Part shown: positions 35,082 to 43,501 of the stretch, one piece after another
Layout: every line of letters begins with the position of its first letter
How positions within the stretch are numbered: position 1 is the first letter of the stretch
Assembly: GCF_003385555.1 (NCBI RefSeq)
Contig: NZ_QOHR01000010.1
Coordinates: 1 to 64,000 of the forward strand
Source of the DNA: Rhodosalinus sediminis
GTDB lineage: Bacteria > Pseudomonadota > Alphaproteobacteria > Rhodobacterales > Rhodobacteraceae
Reading direction: 5' to 3'
DNA length: 64,000 bases
Position numbers and translations under genes: made by a program
The notes under the pieces: generated by a model
Told to the model about the DNA's origin: nothing
Database searches by the model: none
The model's input: only the letters and a program-made list of their open reading frames with translations

Positions 35082-35522
35082 TCAGCCGAGCGTGTCCCAG
35101 AGCCACGGTTCCGCGATCTCGATCGAGTTGCCGGCCGGGTCGCGGACATAGATCGAGCGCGCGCCGTTCGGCCAGTGGAAATCGGCCTCGATCTCGACGC
35201 CGGCCGCCTCGAGCCGCGCGCGCCACGCCGCGATCTCCTCCGCGGGCGCGGCGAGGCAGAAGTGCCCGGGCCCCTCGGCGCCGTGTGGTGGCACCGGTAT
35301 CCGCGGATTGCCGGGCGGTTTCACGGTCTCGTCGGGGTTGAAGACGAGGACGACCTGCGCGCCGGCGCGGAAGAAGACATGGCGCGCGCCCACCCGCTGG
35401 ATCCGCGCGAGCCCGAGCGTGCCGCCGTAGAAGGCCTCCGCCGCGTCGAGGTCGCGGGCGTAGACCGCGGCCTCCAGAACGCCGCGGGCGGCCGGCGCCG
35501 GGGGGAGGGTGTCGTCGTGCAT
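35082..35522 (-). CDS. VOC-family (glyoxalase/bleomycin-resistance fold) protein
   Basis: A 146-residue protein with two beta-alpha-beta-beta-beta repeats: EAAVYARDLDAAEAFYGGTLGL, and later GHFCLAAPAEEIAAWRARLEAAG. Candidate metal ligands are the His of HFCLA and the late Glu in GNSIEIAEP. Most such proteins handle small electrophiles or act as dioxygenases; nothing here fixes the substrate. The repeat element follows it. Confidence 0.88.
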   Translation of the reverse strand: MHDDTLPPAPAARGVLEAAVYARDLDAAEAFYGGTLGLARIQRVGARHVFFRAGAQVVLVFNPDETVKPPGNPRIPVPPHGAEGPGHFCLAAPAEEIAAWRARLEAAGVEIEADFHWPNGARSIYVRDPAGNSIEIAEPWLWDTLG

Positions 35523-35624
35523 GATATCGAGCCTAGCAAAGCGGGCAGCGCCTGTCAGCGCGGCGTCACGGGCACGTTACACGGCGGCGCTAGGTCCTGT
35601 GACCGACACCGGATCTTGCGGGGC

Positions 35625-35652
35625 TTGCCCTCGGGGTAACGCGAGATATAGT
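35625..35652 (+). promoter_or_regulatory. Likely promoter of the HNH gene
   Basis: TTGCCC at 35625-35630 and TATAGT at 35647-35652 are separated by 16 bases, matching sigma-70 elements at 4/6 and 5/6. A transcript from here would start near 35659. That rules out a TTG start at 35652 and supports the ATG at 35727. Confidence 0.5.
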
Positions 35653-35726
35653 TGACGCATGCGGCGGGGCGACGGACCGGCCGGGCCGGACGCCGCGCCG
35701 CCGACTGGGCGGAGGCGCGGGACGCG

Positions 35727-36311
35727 ATGGACGGCGATTTCAGAACGAGCTTCGTGAGGGAGCCGGCGGCGCTCCGACGGCACCCGTCGCTCGTGCTCAA
35801 CGCGGATTACCGCCCGCTTTCCTACTATCCGCTGTCGCTCTGGCCCTGGCAGGAGGCGGTCAAGGCGGTCTGGCTCAACCGGGTGCGCATCGTCGCCGAA
35901 TACGAGGAGACGGTGCACAGCCCCTCGACCGAGATCCGAATACCCTCGGTCGTCGTCCTCAAGGAATTCGTCAAACCCCGGAAGCGCGTGGCCTTCACGC
36001 GCTTCAATCTTTTTCTGAGGGACGAATTCACCTGCCAGTACTGCGGCGCGACGGGCGATCTGACCTTCGATCACGTGGTGCCGCGCGCGGCCGGAGGCGT
36101 GACGAGCTGGGAGAACGTCGTCGCCGCCTGCGCCAAGTGCAACCTGCGCAAGGGCTCCAAGAGCCTGCGGCAGTCGGGCATGCGCCTGCGCACGCCGCCC
36201 CGGCGACCGGGCGCTGAGGAGCTGCGCAACCTCGGGCGCAAGTTCCCGCCCAACCACCTGCACGAAAGCTGGATGGATTTCCTCTACTGGGACGCCGAGC
36301 TGGAGGCGTGA
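35727..36311 (+). CDS. HNH endonuclease family protein
   Basis: A 194-residue single-domain protein. The HNH core lies at about residues 95-145: zinc cysteine pair CQYCG, then TFDHVVPRAAGG, ENVVAACAKCNLRKG. The N-terminal part (PSLVLNADYRPLSYYPLSLWPW) is the conserved extension of the common bacterial HNH proteins, which stand alone and are not part of restriction systems. Biological role unknown; repair or mobile-element origin is possible. The start is chosen from GGAGG upstream and from the predicted promoter. Confidence 0.92.
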   Translation: MDGDFRTSFVREPAALRRHPSLVLNADYRPLSYYPLSLWPWQEAVKAVWLNRVRIVAEYEETVHSPSTEIRIPSVVVLKEFVKPRKRVAFTRFNLFLRDEFTCQYCGATGDLTFDHVVPRAAGGVTSWENVVAACAKCNLRKGSKSLRQSGMRLRTPPRRPGAEELRNLGRKFPPNHLHESWMDFLYWDAELEA

Positions 36312-36674
36312 GCCGGCGCGCGGGCGGCCCCGGTTCGGACACGTGCCCTGTTCGGCAAGGGGAGGTGCCCGGTGGCGATGCGGCAACGGGTGACGCGCGC
36401 GCAGTGGTGCAGGGGAGGGGCTAGACGCGACTGCGGGCGCGTCGAAGCTGTGCGCTTGCCTTCCGTCAGGCCGTGCTGGGTCGGCGAAGCTCACGGGAGA
36501 GAGGCCCGCCCACACGCGAGGGCAGATGTGCGACCGGCCACCTAGCCGCGCCTCAGTGCGGAGCTATCGCCCGGCGTCAGGCTGCGCGCGCTGACACGCT
36601 GACGCGGCAGCGGGCGGCGCACCCCTGTCAAGGAGCGGCGCGGCGCGCGACCCGTCGGGCGCGCGCCCGGGGGC
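36312..36674. other. 363-base stretch without a recognisable gene
   Basis: Lies between the convergent HNH and bactofilin stops. I looked for a tRNA, a small RNA-like hairpin with T-run, and a ribosome-site-led short frame, and found none convincing. Codon texture is lost. Short GACGC/TGACACGCTGACGC direct repeats occur near 36590. Confidence 0.55.
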
Positions 36675-37280
36675 TCAGGACGACGCGCCCTGCTTCTGGC
36701 CCTGACCGCCGCCTTGCTGCTGCCCGCCGCCTTGCTGCTGCTGCGCGGGCTTGGCCTTCGCCTGGCCCCCGCCCTGCGCTTGGCCGCCGCCCTGCGCCTG
36801 GCCGCCGCCCTGCGCGGGCTTCGCCCCCTCGCCGGTGGCGAGCGGGTCGTCCTGACGCTGCACGGAGCCCTCGAAATGGGCGCCGGATTCGATGGCGATG
36901 GTCTTGTGGATGATGTCGCCCTCGACCCGCGCGGTGGAGGTCAGCCGCACCTTGAGGCCGCGCACGCGGCCGACGATCCGGCCGTTGATCACCACGTCGT
37001 CGGCGGTGACTTCGCCCTTGATGGTGGCGGATTCGCCCACGGTCAGGAGATGGGCGCGGATGTCGCCCTCGACCGTGCCCTCGACCTGAACGTCGCCGGT
37101 CGTCTTGATGTTGCCGGTGATGTGCAGATCGGACGAGAGCACCGAGGGCGACGGCTTGGGCTTCTGCGCCGCGCCGGAGGACTCGGCGGAGCGGGGCGCG
37201 GGCGCGCTTTCCGGCGCGGGCGCGGGCGACGACTCCGCGGCCTTCGGGCCCGGCTCGTTGATCTTGCTCTTAGAAAACAT
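36675..37280 (-). CDS. Bactofilin
   Basis: A 201-residue polymer-forming cytoskeletal protein. The DUF583 beta-helix core spans about residues 48-145: SDLHITGNIKTTGDVQVEG, then short six-residue rungs ending GSVQRQ. It is flanked by a Pro/Ala/Ser-rich N-terminus and a C-tail of Gly-Gly-Gly-Gln-Ala and poly-Gln repeats, from 18-base tandem DNA repeats near 36700-36830. Bactofilins assemble without nucleotides and often position peptidoglycan enzymes. The gene overlaps the M23 peptidase gene upstream by 11 bases, a widespread pairing. Confidence 0.95.
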   Translation of the reverse strand: MFSKSKINEPGPKAAESSPAPAPESAPAPRSAESSGAAQKPKPSPSVLSSDLHITGNIKTTGDVQVEGTVEGDIRAHLLTVGESATIKGEVTADDVVINGRIVGRVRGLKVRLTSTARVEGDIIHKTIAIESGAHFEGSVQRQDDPLATGEGAKPAQGGGQAQGGGQAQGGGQAKAKPAQQQQGGGQQQGGGQGQKQGASS

Positions 37281-38580
37281 CTCTCGCAGCCTTGATGTAG
37301 GTCATGGGGTTCACGGCCTTGCCGTCGACGCGGACCTCGTAGTGCAGATGCGTGCCGGTAGAGCGTCCACTGTTCCCCATATCACCGATGCGATCCCCGC
37401 GCGAGACCCTTTGCCCCTCGCGCACGCGCAGGCGGGACATGTGCGCGTAGCGCGTCTCGATGCCGAAGGCGTGGCGGATCTTCACCACCCGGCCGTAGCC
37501 CGACATCCAGCCGGCGTGCGTCACCACGCCGTCGGCGGTGGCGTAGATCGGGGAGCCGTGCGCCGCGGCGAAATCGGTGCCCTTGTGCATCCGGCCCCAG
37601 CGCATGCCGAAGCCGCTGGTGAAGCGGAAGTTGCCCTCGAGCGGCAGGGCGAAGGGCGCCTTCTCGGCGGCGATGCGGTAGAGGTTGATCTCGTCGAGGC
37701 GCTCGAGGATGCGCCCGGCGCGCTCGGCCTCGGGCGGCGTCGGGCCGCCGCGCGTCGAGATCGCCGCCGGCAGCCCCGGTCCGCCGAGGCCCGAGTAGCC
37801 GCGCCGCACCTCGTCGAGCAGGTCGTCCGCGTCGAGGCCGGCCTTCTCGAACATCCGGTCGAGCGGCTCCACGGAGACGAGCATCGCCTCCTCGAGTTCG
37901 CGGAAGATCGTCTCGTTGCGGTCCTGCACGAGGCGAAGCTCCTGCGCGATGCGGTCGGCGGCCAGTTCGGCGTCCTCGGCCTGCGTCGCGAGCGCGTCGC
38001 GCTCCGCCGCCGTCTCCGCGAGCGCGCGGGTCAGGAAGGCGACCGTCGCCTCCGCGCCGTCGCCGCCGCCCGTCGCGGCGTCGCCGCGCTCGATCGCGCG
38101 TTCGAGCGTGGCGAGGCGCGTCTCGGCAGCGTCGCGGGCGCGCTGCGTCTCGTGCAGGCGCGTGCGCATGACCTCGAGGCCCGAGGCGAGCTCGCGCTGG
38201 CGCGTCTCCGCCGCGAGGAGCGCCGACTGCATCTCCGAGACCTCGCGCAGCGCCGCGTCGAAGCGCGCCTGCGCCGCCGCGGCCTCGGAGGCGCGCGTGT
38301 CGCGCTCGGCGGCGAGCTCGTTCAGCCGCGCCTCGTAGGTCTCCATGTCGCGGCGCGCCTGCTCGCGGAAGTTGCCGCCGCCGATCGCGTCCATCATCAG
38401 GATCGCGGTGGCGAGGATCGTCCAGCCCACCACGAGCGTTCCGCCGAGCGTCGCCAGCGCCTGCGTCCCCGGCCGGAGCCGGATGAAACGCATGTCGTCG
38501 TCGGATTTCAGAAAGAGCCGTCGCTCTGGAAAAACGCGCTCAAGCCGCGCATGAAGTCGTGTCGCCAGCTGCGTTCGCAC
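37270..38580 (-). CDS. M23-family peptidoglycan endopeptidase with coiled coil
   Basis: A 436-residue inner-membrane-anchored protein: one membrane helix (GTLVVGWTILATAILMM), a long coiled coil (about residues 75-230), then a LytM/M23 domain with SGFGMRWGRMHKGTDFAAAHG and the zinc motif HLHYEVRVDG. It probably cleaves peptide cross-links, or activates another enzyme, at sites set by the bactofilin, whose start lies within its last codons. I start at the GTG at 38580 (VRTQLATRLHARLE), which matches family N-termini in this order; a TTG at 38676 would add 32 unlikely residues. Confidence 0.92.
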   Translation of the reverse strand: MRTQLATRLHARLERVFPERRLFLKSDDDMRFIRLRPGTQALATLGGTLVVGWTILATAILMMDAIGGGNFREQARRDMETYEARLNELAAERDTRASEAAAAQARFDAALREVSEMQSALLAAETRQRELASGLEVMRTRLHETQRARDAAETRLATLERAIERGDAATGGGDGAEATVAFLTRALAETAAERDALATQAEDAELAADRIAQELRLVQDRNETIFRELEEAMLVSVEPLDRMFEKAGLDADDLLDEVRRGYSGLGGPGLPAAISTRGGPTPPEAERAGRILERLDEINLYRIAAEKAPFALPLEGNFRFTSGFGMRWGRMHKGTDFAAAHGSPIYATADGVVTHAGWMSGYGRVVKIRHAFGIETRYAHMSRLRVREGQRVSRGDRIGDMGNSGRSTGTHLHYEVRVDGKAVNPMTYIKAARDVF

Positions 38581-38760
38581 GAAGCCTGCCCCTCGAGCCT
38601 GTCTCAATCGCGGCGTTCGGTCTCCCCAAACCGACGCCTTGCCCGGTTGGTTAGCGTCTGCCCGCGCGATGGGCAACTTTTTGTTAATTGAATCTGGCCG
38701 ACATCATGGCGGACCGCGCCGAACTGGCGGAAATCCGCCGATTCGCGTCCCGCCGCCGCC

Positions 38761-39573
38761 TCAGCGCGCCTCCTCGGCGAGCGGCCAGTAGAAATCCGGC
38801 GGCAGGCCCGCCTCGGCGCGTTTCTCGGTGTTGAAGGGCGGCTTCAGCCCGCCCTTGAAGTAGCGCCGCACGAGGGCGTGGAAGGTCTCTTTCGGGTCCT
38901 CCTCGTGGCGCCCGCAGAGGAAGTGGAACCACTTGGAGCCGTAGGCGACGTGGCTCACCTCCTCGGCGTAGATCGTCTCGAGCGCGGCGACGGCGTCGGT
39001 CTCGTCGTGGCGGCGGAAGAGCGCGATCATGTCCGGCGTCACGTCGAGCCCGCGCGCCTCGAGCACCATGGGCACCACGGCGAGGCGGCCCATGATGTCC
39101 TCGGCCGTGTCCTCGGCGGCGCGCCACATGCCGGCATGGGCGGGCAGGGCGCCGTAGTGCGCCCCCCGCGCGGCGAGGCAGTCCGACAGCAACCCGAAGT
39201 GCTTCGATTCCTCGTCGGCGGCCTGCACCCAGTCGTCGTAGAAGCCCGCCGGCATCGGGATGTGCGCGAAGCGCGCGATCACGTCCCAGTGCAGGTCCAC
39301 CGCGTTGAGCTCGATGTGCGCGACGGCGTGCAGCATGGCCGTCCGCCCCTCGGCGGAGCCGGGCTTGCGCTTGGGCACCTCGCGCGGGTCGAGAAGCTCG
39401 GGCCGGTCGGGGCGCGCGGGCCGCAGGGGCGGATCCGCGCGCCCCACCGGCGGCACCTCGCCCGCGGCGCGCGCGGCGAACCAGTCGGCGGCGTGTGCGC
39501 GCGACAGCCGGGTCTTCTCGGCCGCGTCGGCGGTGGAGAGCACCTCGGCCGCGCAGTCGGCGAGCGGGCGCAT
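38761..39573 (-). CDS. DUF455 ferritin-like protein
   Basis: A 270-residue protein of the DUF455 family, four-helix ferritin-like. Candidate di-metal ligands occur in AHIELNAVDLHWD, DEESKHFGLL and AEEVSHVAYG (E-x-x-H repeats). The reaction is not established. The start ATG at 39573 overlaps the peroxiredoxin stop by one base, so the pair is translated together. An oxidative-stress role is suggested only by that partner. Confidence 0.9.
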   Translation of the reverse strand: MRPLADCAAEVLSTADAAEKTRLSRAHAADWFAARAAGEVPPVGRADPPLRPARPDRPELLDPREVPKRKPGSAEGRTAMLHAVAHIELNAVDLHWDVIARFAHIPMPAGFYDDWVQAADEESKHFGLLSDCLAARGAHYGALPAHAGMWRAAEDTAEDIMGRLAVVPMVLEARGLDVTPDMIALFRRHDETDAVAALETIYAEEVSHVAYGSKWFHFLCGRHEEDPKETFHALVRRYFKGGLKPPFNTEKRAEAGLPPDFYWPLAEEAR

Positions 39574-40028
39574 CACAGCGCCTTCGCCGCCTCGAGCACC
39601 TCCTCGGCGTGGCCGGGCACCTTCACCTTGCGCCACTCGCGCGCGATGCGGCCCTCGCCGTCGATCAGGAAGGTGGAGCGCTCGATGCCCCAGAAGGTCT
39701 TGCCGTACATCTTCTTCTCGGCCCAGACGCCGTAGCGCTCGGCCACGTCCGAGCCCTCGTCCGACAGGAGCGGCACCGTCAGCGCGTGTTTCTCGGCGAA
39801 TTTGTCGTGGCTCTTCAGGCTGTCCTTGGAGATGCCGAAGACCTGCACGCCGAGCGCGTCGAACTCCGCCTTCAGCCCCGAAAAGGCGATCGATTCCTTC
39901 GTGCAGCCGGAGGTGTCGTCGCGGGGATAGAAGAACAGCACCACGGGCGCCGGGCGCAGGGCGGACAGGGTGACCTCGCCCCCGCCGGTGACGGGCAGCG
40001 TGAAATCGGGCGCGGTGGTGTCGCTCAT
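39573..40028 (-). CDS. bcp: Peroxiredoxin, BCP/thioredoxin-dependent type
   Basis: A 151-residue AhpC/TSA-fold peroxidase. The peroxidatic Cys is in PRDDTSGCTKESIAF. The second Cys five residues later that many BCPs use is absent (CTKES), so it is a 1-Cys or atypical form here. ERSTFLIDGEGRI and WRKVKVPGHAEEVL follow the family. GAGGAG precedes the ATG at 40028. It is divergent from queA over 282 bases, where a TATTAT -10-like element (40064-40069, minus strand) lies. Confidence 0.93.
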   Translation of the reverse strand: MSDTTAPDFTLPVTGGGEVTLSALRPAPVVLFFYPRDDTSGCTKESIAFSGLKAEFDALGVQVFGISKDSLKSHDKFAEKHALTVPLLSDEGSDVAERYGVWAEKKMYGKTFWGIERSTFLIDGEGRIAREWRKVKVPGHAEEVLEAAKAL

Positions 40029-40310
40029 GGAGGGCTCCTCGGATGATGTCGCGTCAACGCGCGATAATAGAGACATTCCACACGGAGGAAAGGCGGGAGG
40101 CGGCGGCGACCCGGTCGCGCCCCGGGCCGCTCGAACCTGCGTCGCTCGACGGACGCGCCGTCACCGACGCCACCGGGCTCCGGCGCGACCGGGGCCGGGC
40201 GCGCGCGCCGGGGCGCCCGATCGGCCCGCGCGCGGCCTTGACCCCGGGCATGTTCGGGGAAATCTTCCGGCCGAGCCCGGCGAGGGTGATTCAGCAGGAC
40301 GATGGCCGCG

Positions 40311-41360
40311 ATGAAACTCTCCGAGTTCGACTTCGATCTGCCCGAGGAGCTGATCGCGACGCGGCCGGCGCGGCCCCGCTCCTCCGCCCGGCTCCTCGTG
40401 GCCGAGGGCGATCGGATCACCGACGCCGTGGCGCGCGACCTGCCCGAGTTCCTGCGCCCCGGCGACCGGCTGGTGCTCAACGACACTAAGGTGATCCCCG
40501 CGCGGCTGAGCGGCACGCGGCAGCGCCACGGCGATGCGGGCCCTTCGGAGGCGCGGATCGAGGTGACCCTCCTCGAGCCGCGGGCGGGCGGGCTCTGGAC
40601 CGCGCTCGTCAAGCCGATGAAGAAGCTCGCGGCCGACGAGGTGATCCGCTTCTCCGACGAACTCTCGGCGCGGATGGAGGGGCGAGAGGAGGAAAAGGCG
40701 CTTCTCGCCTTCGACCTCACGGGCAAGGATTTCGACGAGGCGCTCGCGCGCGCCGGCGCCATGCCGCTGCCGCCCTACATCGAGCGCCGCCGCGCGGCGG
40801 ACGCGCAGGACGCCGAGGACTATCAGACCGTCTGGGCCCGCCGCCCCGGCGCCGTCGCCGCGCCCACGGCGAGCCTGCATTTCGACGAGACGCTGCTCGA
40901 CGCGCTCCGCGCCGCCGGGATCGGCATGACCCACGTCACGCTCCACGTCGGCGCGGGCACCTTCCTGCCGGTGAAGGTGGACGACGTGACCGAGCACCGG
41001 ATGCACGCCGAATGGGGCGAGGTGAGCGAGGCCGCCGCGGCCGAGATCGCCGAGACCCGCCGCGCGGGCGGGCGGATCATTCCGGTGGGGACCACGGCGC
41101 TGCGCCTTCTGGAGACCGCGGGGCGGTCGGGCGAGGTCGTGCCCTGGTCGGGCGATACGGACATCTTCATCTACCCGGGCTTCGAGTTCCGCGTCGCCGA
41201 CGCGCTGATGACGAATTTCCACCTGCCGAAATCCACGCTGATGATGCTGGTCGCCGCCTTCATGGGGCGCGCGCGGATCGAGCGGATCTACGCCCACGCG
41301 ATCGCGGAGCGGTATCGCTTCTTCTCCTACGGCGACGCCTCGCTCCTGGTGCCGGCGTGA
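40311..41360 (+). CDS. queA: tRNA preQ1-ribosyltransferase-isomerase (QueA)
   Basis: A 349-residue enzyme that moves the ribose of S-adenosylmethionine onto preQ1 in tRNA during queuosine synthesis. [74 protein letters not shown] and [12 protein letters not shown] are family blocks. Two ATGs compete. The one at 40302 has AGGA only two bases away, while 40311 gives MKLSEF, the usual N-terminus, with 11-base spacing; I prefer the latter. No other queuosine gene is nearby. Confidence 0.95.
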   Translation: MKLSEFDFDLPEELIATRPARPRSSARLLVAEGDRITDAVARDLPEFLRPGDRLVLNDTKVIPARLSGTRQRHGDAGPSEARIEVTLLEPRAGGLWTALVKPMKKLAADEVIRFSDELSARMEGREEEKALLAFDLTGKDFDEALARAGAMPLPPYIERRRAADAQDAEDYQTVWARRPGAVAAPTASLHFDETLLDALRAAGIGMTHVTLHVGAGTFLPVKVDDVTEHRMHAEWGEVSEAAAAEIAETRRAGGRIIPVGTTALRLLETAGRSGEVVPWSGDTDIFIYPGFEFRVADALMTNFHLPKSTLMMLVAAFMGRARIERIYAHAIAERYRFFSYGDASLLVPA

Positions 41361-41468
41361 CGCGCGCCGCGTCGCGGGAACCCACCCGGCAGGTCGCGTC
41401 TTGACGCGCGGACCCGCGCGCCCGGTGGCAGGATCGGCGCGCGCAGGCCGCGCGGAGACGGAGACATC

Positions 41469-42740
41469 ATGCTGAGCGTGCTCAACAGCGCCTGGGCGCT
41501 CCTGCTCGGGCTTCTTCTGCTGATGATCGGCAACGGGCTGCAGGGCACGCTCCTCGGCGTGCGCGGCGAGATCGAGGGGTTCTCGGCCTTCGAGATGTCG
41601 ATCGTCATGGCGGCCTACTTCGGCGGCTTCCTCGGCGGCTCGCGCATGGCGCCGGGGATGATCGCGCGGGTGGGGCACGTGCGCGTCTTCTCCGCGCTCG
41701 CCTCGATGGTCTCGGCGGTGGTGATCCTCTTTCCGGTCATCACCGACCCCTGGGCCTGGTCCATCGGGCGGCTGATCATCGGCTTCTGCTTCTCGGGCGT
41801 CTACGTGACCGCGGAAAGCTGGCTCAACAACACCTCCACCAACGAGACGCGGGGCCAGACGCTGGCCATCTACGTGCTGGTGCAGATGATCGGGCTGATC
41901 CTCGGGCAGGCGCTTCTGGTGGTGGCGGACCCCTCGGGCTTCGTCCTCTTCGTGATCCCGGCGGTGCTGGTCTCCATCTCCTTCGCGCCGATCCTGCTGT
42001 CGGTCTCGCCGGCGCCGGCCTTCGGCACGGCGAAGCGGATGACGCTCGGCGATCTCTACCGCGCCTCGCCGCTGGGTCTCGTGGGGATGCTGCTGCTCGG
42101 CACGGTGTTTTCCGCGCAGTTCGGCATGTCGGCGGTCTACGGCGCCGAGTCGGGGCTTTCGGTGCGCCAGATCTCGGTCTTCGTCTCGGCCTTCTTCGTG
42201 GGCGCGCTGGTGCTGCAGTATCCGCTCGGCTGGCTGTCCGACCGGATGGACCGCCGGGTGCTGATCCTCGCGCTGGCGGCGCTGGGCACCGGGGGCGCGG
42301 TGCTCGGCCTCCTGCTCGGCGGCGTGCGCACCGAGCTTTTGCTGGCGGCGGCCTTCACGATCGGCGCGGTGGCCAACCCGCTCTATTCGCTGCTCATCGC
42401 CTACACCAACGACTTCCTCGAGCCCGACGACATGGCCGCGGCCTCGAGCGGGCTCGTCTTCGTCAACGGCGTGGGCGCCATCGTCGGGCCGCTGGTGGCG
42501 GGCTGGGTGATGCAGGTGATCGGCCCCGCCGGTTTCTTCGCCACGATCGCGGGCTTCTTCGCCGCGCTCTCGGCCTATGCCGCCTGGCGCATGACGCGCC
42601 GTCCGGCGCCGGCTGCCGAAGAAACGGGCAGCTATGCGCCGCTCGGGCCGACGGTCACGCCGGTCGCCGTGGAACTCGCGCAGGAATACGCGATCGATAC
42701 GGCGCTGGAAGAGCAGGACAATCCGGAGCCGGGCGCGTGA
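41469..42740 (+). CDS. MFS transporter
   Basis: A 423-residue inner-membrane protein with 12 predicted helices. Family features are the GSRMAPGMIARVGHVRVF loop between helices 2 and 3, the GLVFVNGVGAIVGPLVAGWV helix and a polar C-terminal tail of about 45 residues. It resembles the YcaD/UMF2 branch of the major facilitator superfamily, whose substrates are unknown. GGAGACGGAGA precedes the ATG. It stands alone between queA and the DUF924 gene. Confidence 0.9.
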   Translation: MLSVLNSAWALLLGLLLLMIGNGLQGTLLGVRGEIEGFSAFEMSIVMAAYFGGFLGGSRMAPGMIARVGHVRVFSALASMVSAVVILFPVITDPWAWSIGRLIIGFCFSGVYVTAESWLNNTSTNETRGQTLAIYVLVQMIGLILGQALLVVADPSGFVLFVIPAVLVSISFAPILLSVSPAPAFGTAKRMTLGDLYRASPLGLVGMLLLGTVFSAQFGMSAVYGAESGLSVRQISVFVSAFFVGALVLQYPLGWLSDRMDRRVLILALAALGTGGAVLGLLLGGVRTELLLAAAFTIGAVANPLYSLLIAYTNDFLEPDDMAAASSGLVFVNGVGAIVGPLVAGWVMQVIGPAGFFATIAGFFAALSAYAAWRMTRRPAPAAEETGSYAPLGPTVTPVAVELAQEYAIDTALEEQDNPEPGA

Positions 42741-42850
42741 GCGGGGCGTCGGAACTGTCGCAATTCGTGAAAAGGTCACGGTTGAGCCGCGGCGCTCGGG
42801 GGCCTTTACTGGACACCGTGTAAATCAGCCGTGACGCAAGGGAGAACGGG

Positions 42851-43432
42851 ATGACCGGCGCGGAGGAGGTCCTCGGTTTCTGGCTCGACGAGGTGGGGCC
42901 GGAGGGATGGTACAAGGTCGACCCCGACCTCGACGCCCGCATCCGCGAGCGATTTCTCGGGATGTGGGATGGCGCGACGGAGGGCCGCTTCGCGCTCTGG
43001 CTCACCTATCCCTCGGGCGCGCTCGCCTACATCATCCTCACCGACCAGTTCCCGCGGAACATGTTCCGCGGCGAGCCGCGCGCCTTCGAGACGGACATGG
43101 CCGCGCTCGCCGCGGCGAAGTCTGCGATCCAGCGGGGCTGGGACCTGCGCATCGACGAGCCGGCGCGGCAGTTCTTCTACCTGCCGCTGATGCATTCGGA
43201 AAACCTCTGCGATCAGGACCGCTCGGTGCGGCTGATCTGCGAGCGGATGCCCGAGACGGGCGCCGAGACGCTGCGCCACGCGCGCGCGCACCGCGAGGTG
43301 ATCCGCCGCTTCGGGCGCTTCCCCTACCGCAACGCGGCGCTCGGCCGGACCGACACCACCCCGGAGCGGAGCTTCCTCGACGAGGGCGGCTACGGCGCGG
43401 TGGTGCGCGGGCTCGAAGAGGTCGCCGCCTGA
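42851..43432 (+). CDS. DUF924-family protein
   Basis: A 193-residue helical, TPR-like protein. EVLGFWLDEVGPEGWYKVD, ILTDQFPRNMFRG, FYLPLMHSENLCDQ and GRFPYRNAALGR are the family hallmarks. It is conserved in proteobacteria and eukaryotes and its function is not established. GGGAGAACGGG precedes the ATG. It lies 69 bases before lpdA on the same strand and may share transcription. Confidence 0.92.
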   Translation: MTGAEEVLGFWLDEVGPEGWYKVDPDLDARIRERFLGMWDGATEGRFALWLTYPSGALAYIILTDQFPRNMFRGEPRAFETDMAALAAAKSAIQRGWDLRIDEPARQFFYLPLMHSENLCDQDRSVRLICERMPETGAETLRHARAHREVIRRFGRFPYRNAALGRTDTTPERSFLDEGGYGAVVRGLEEVAA

Positions 43433-43501
43433 GCCCGCCCGCCATTGTTCCCGCGGGGCGTTTCGCATAGCGTCCCCGGGACGCACGCGGCAGGAGGCGA
43501 C

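Noticed and set aside
36312-36674. Possible tRNA or small RNA gene (GGTTCGGAC-like string near 36333)
   Set aside because: No acceptor stem, anticodon arm or CCA-compatible end could be folded around it.
40161-42779. 872-codon open frame opposite queA and the MFS gene
   Set aside because: It spans two conserved genes and their gap on the other strand, so it is not credible as one protein.
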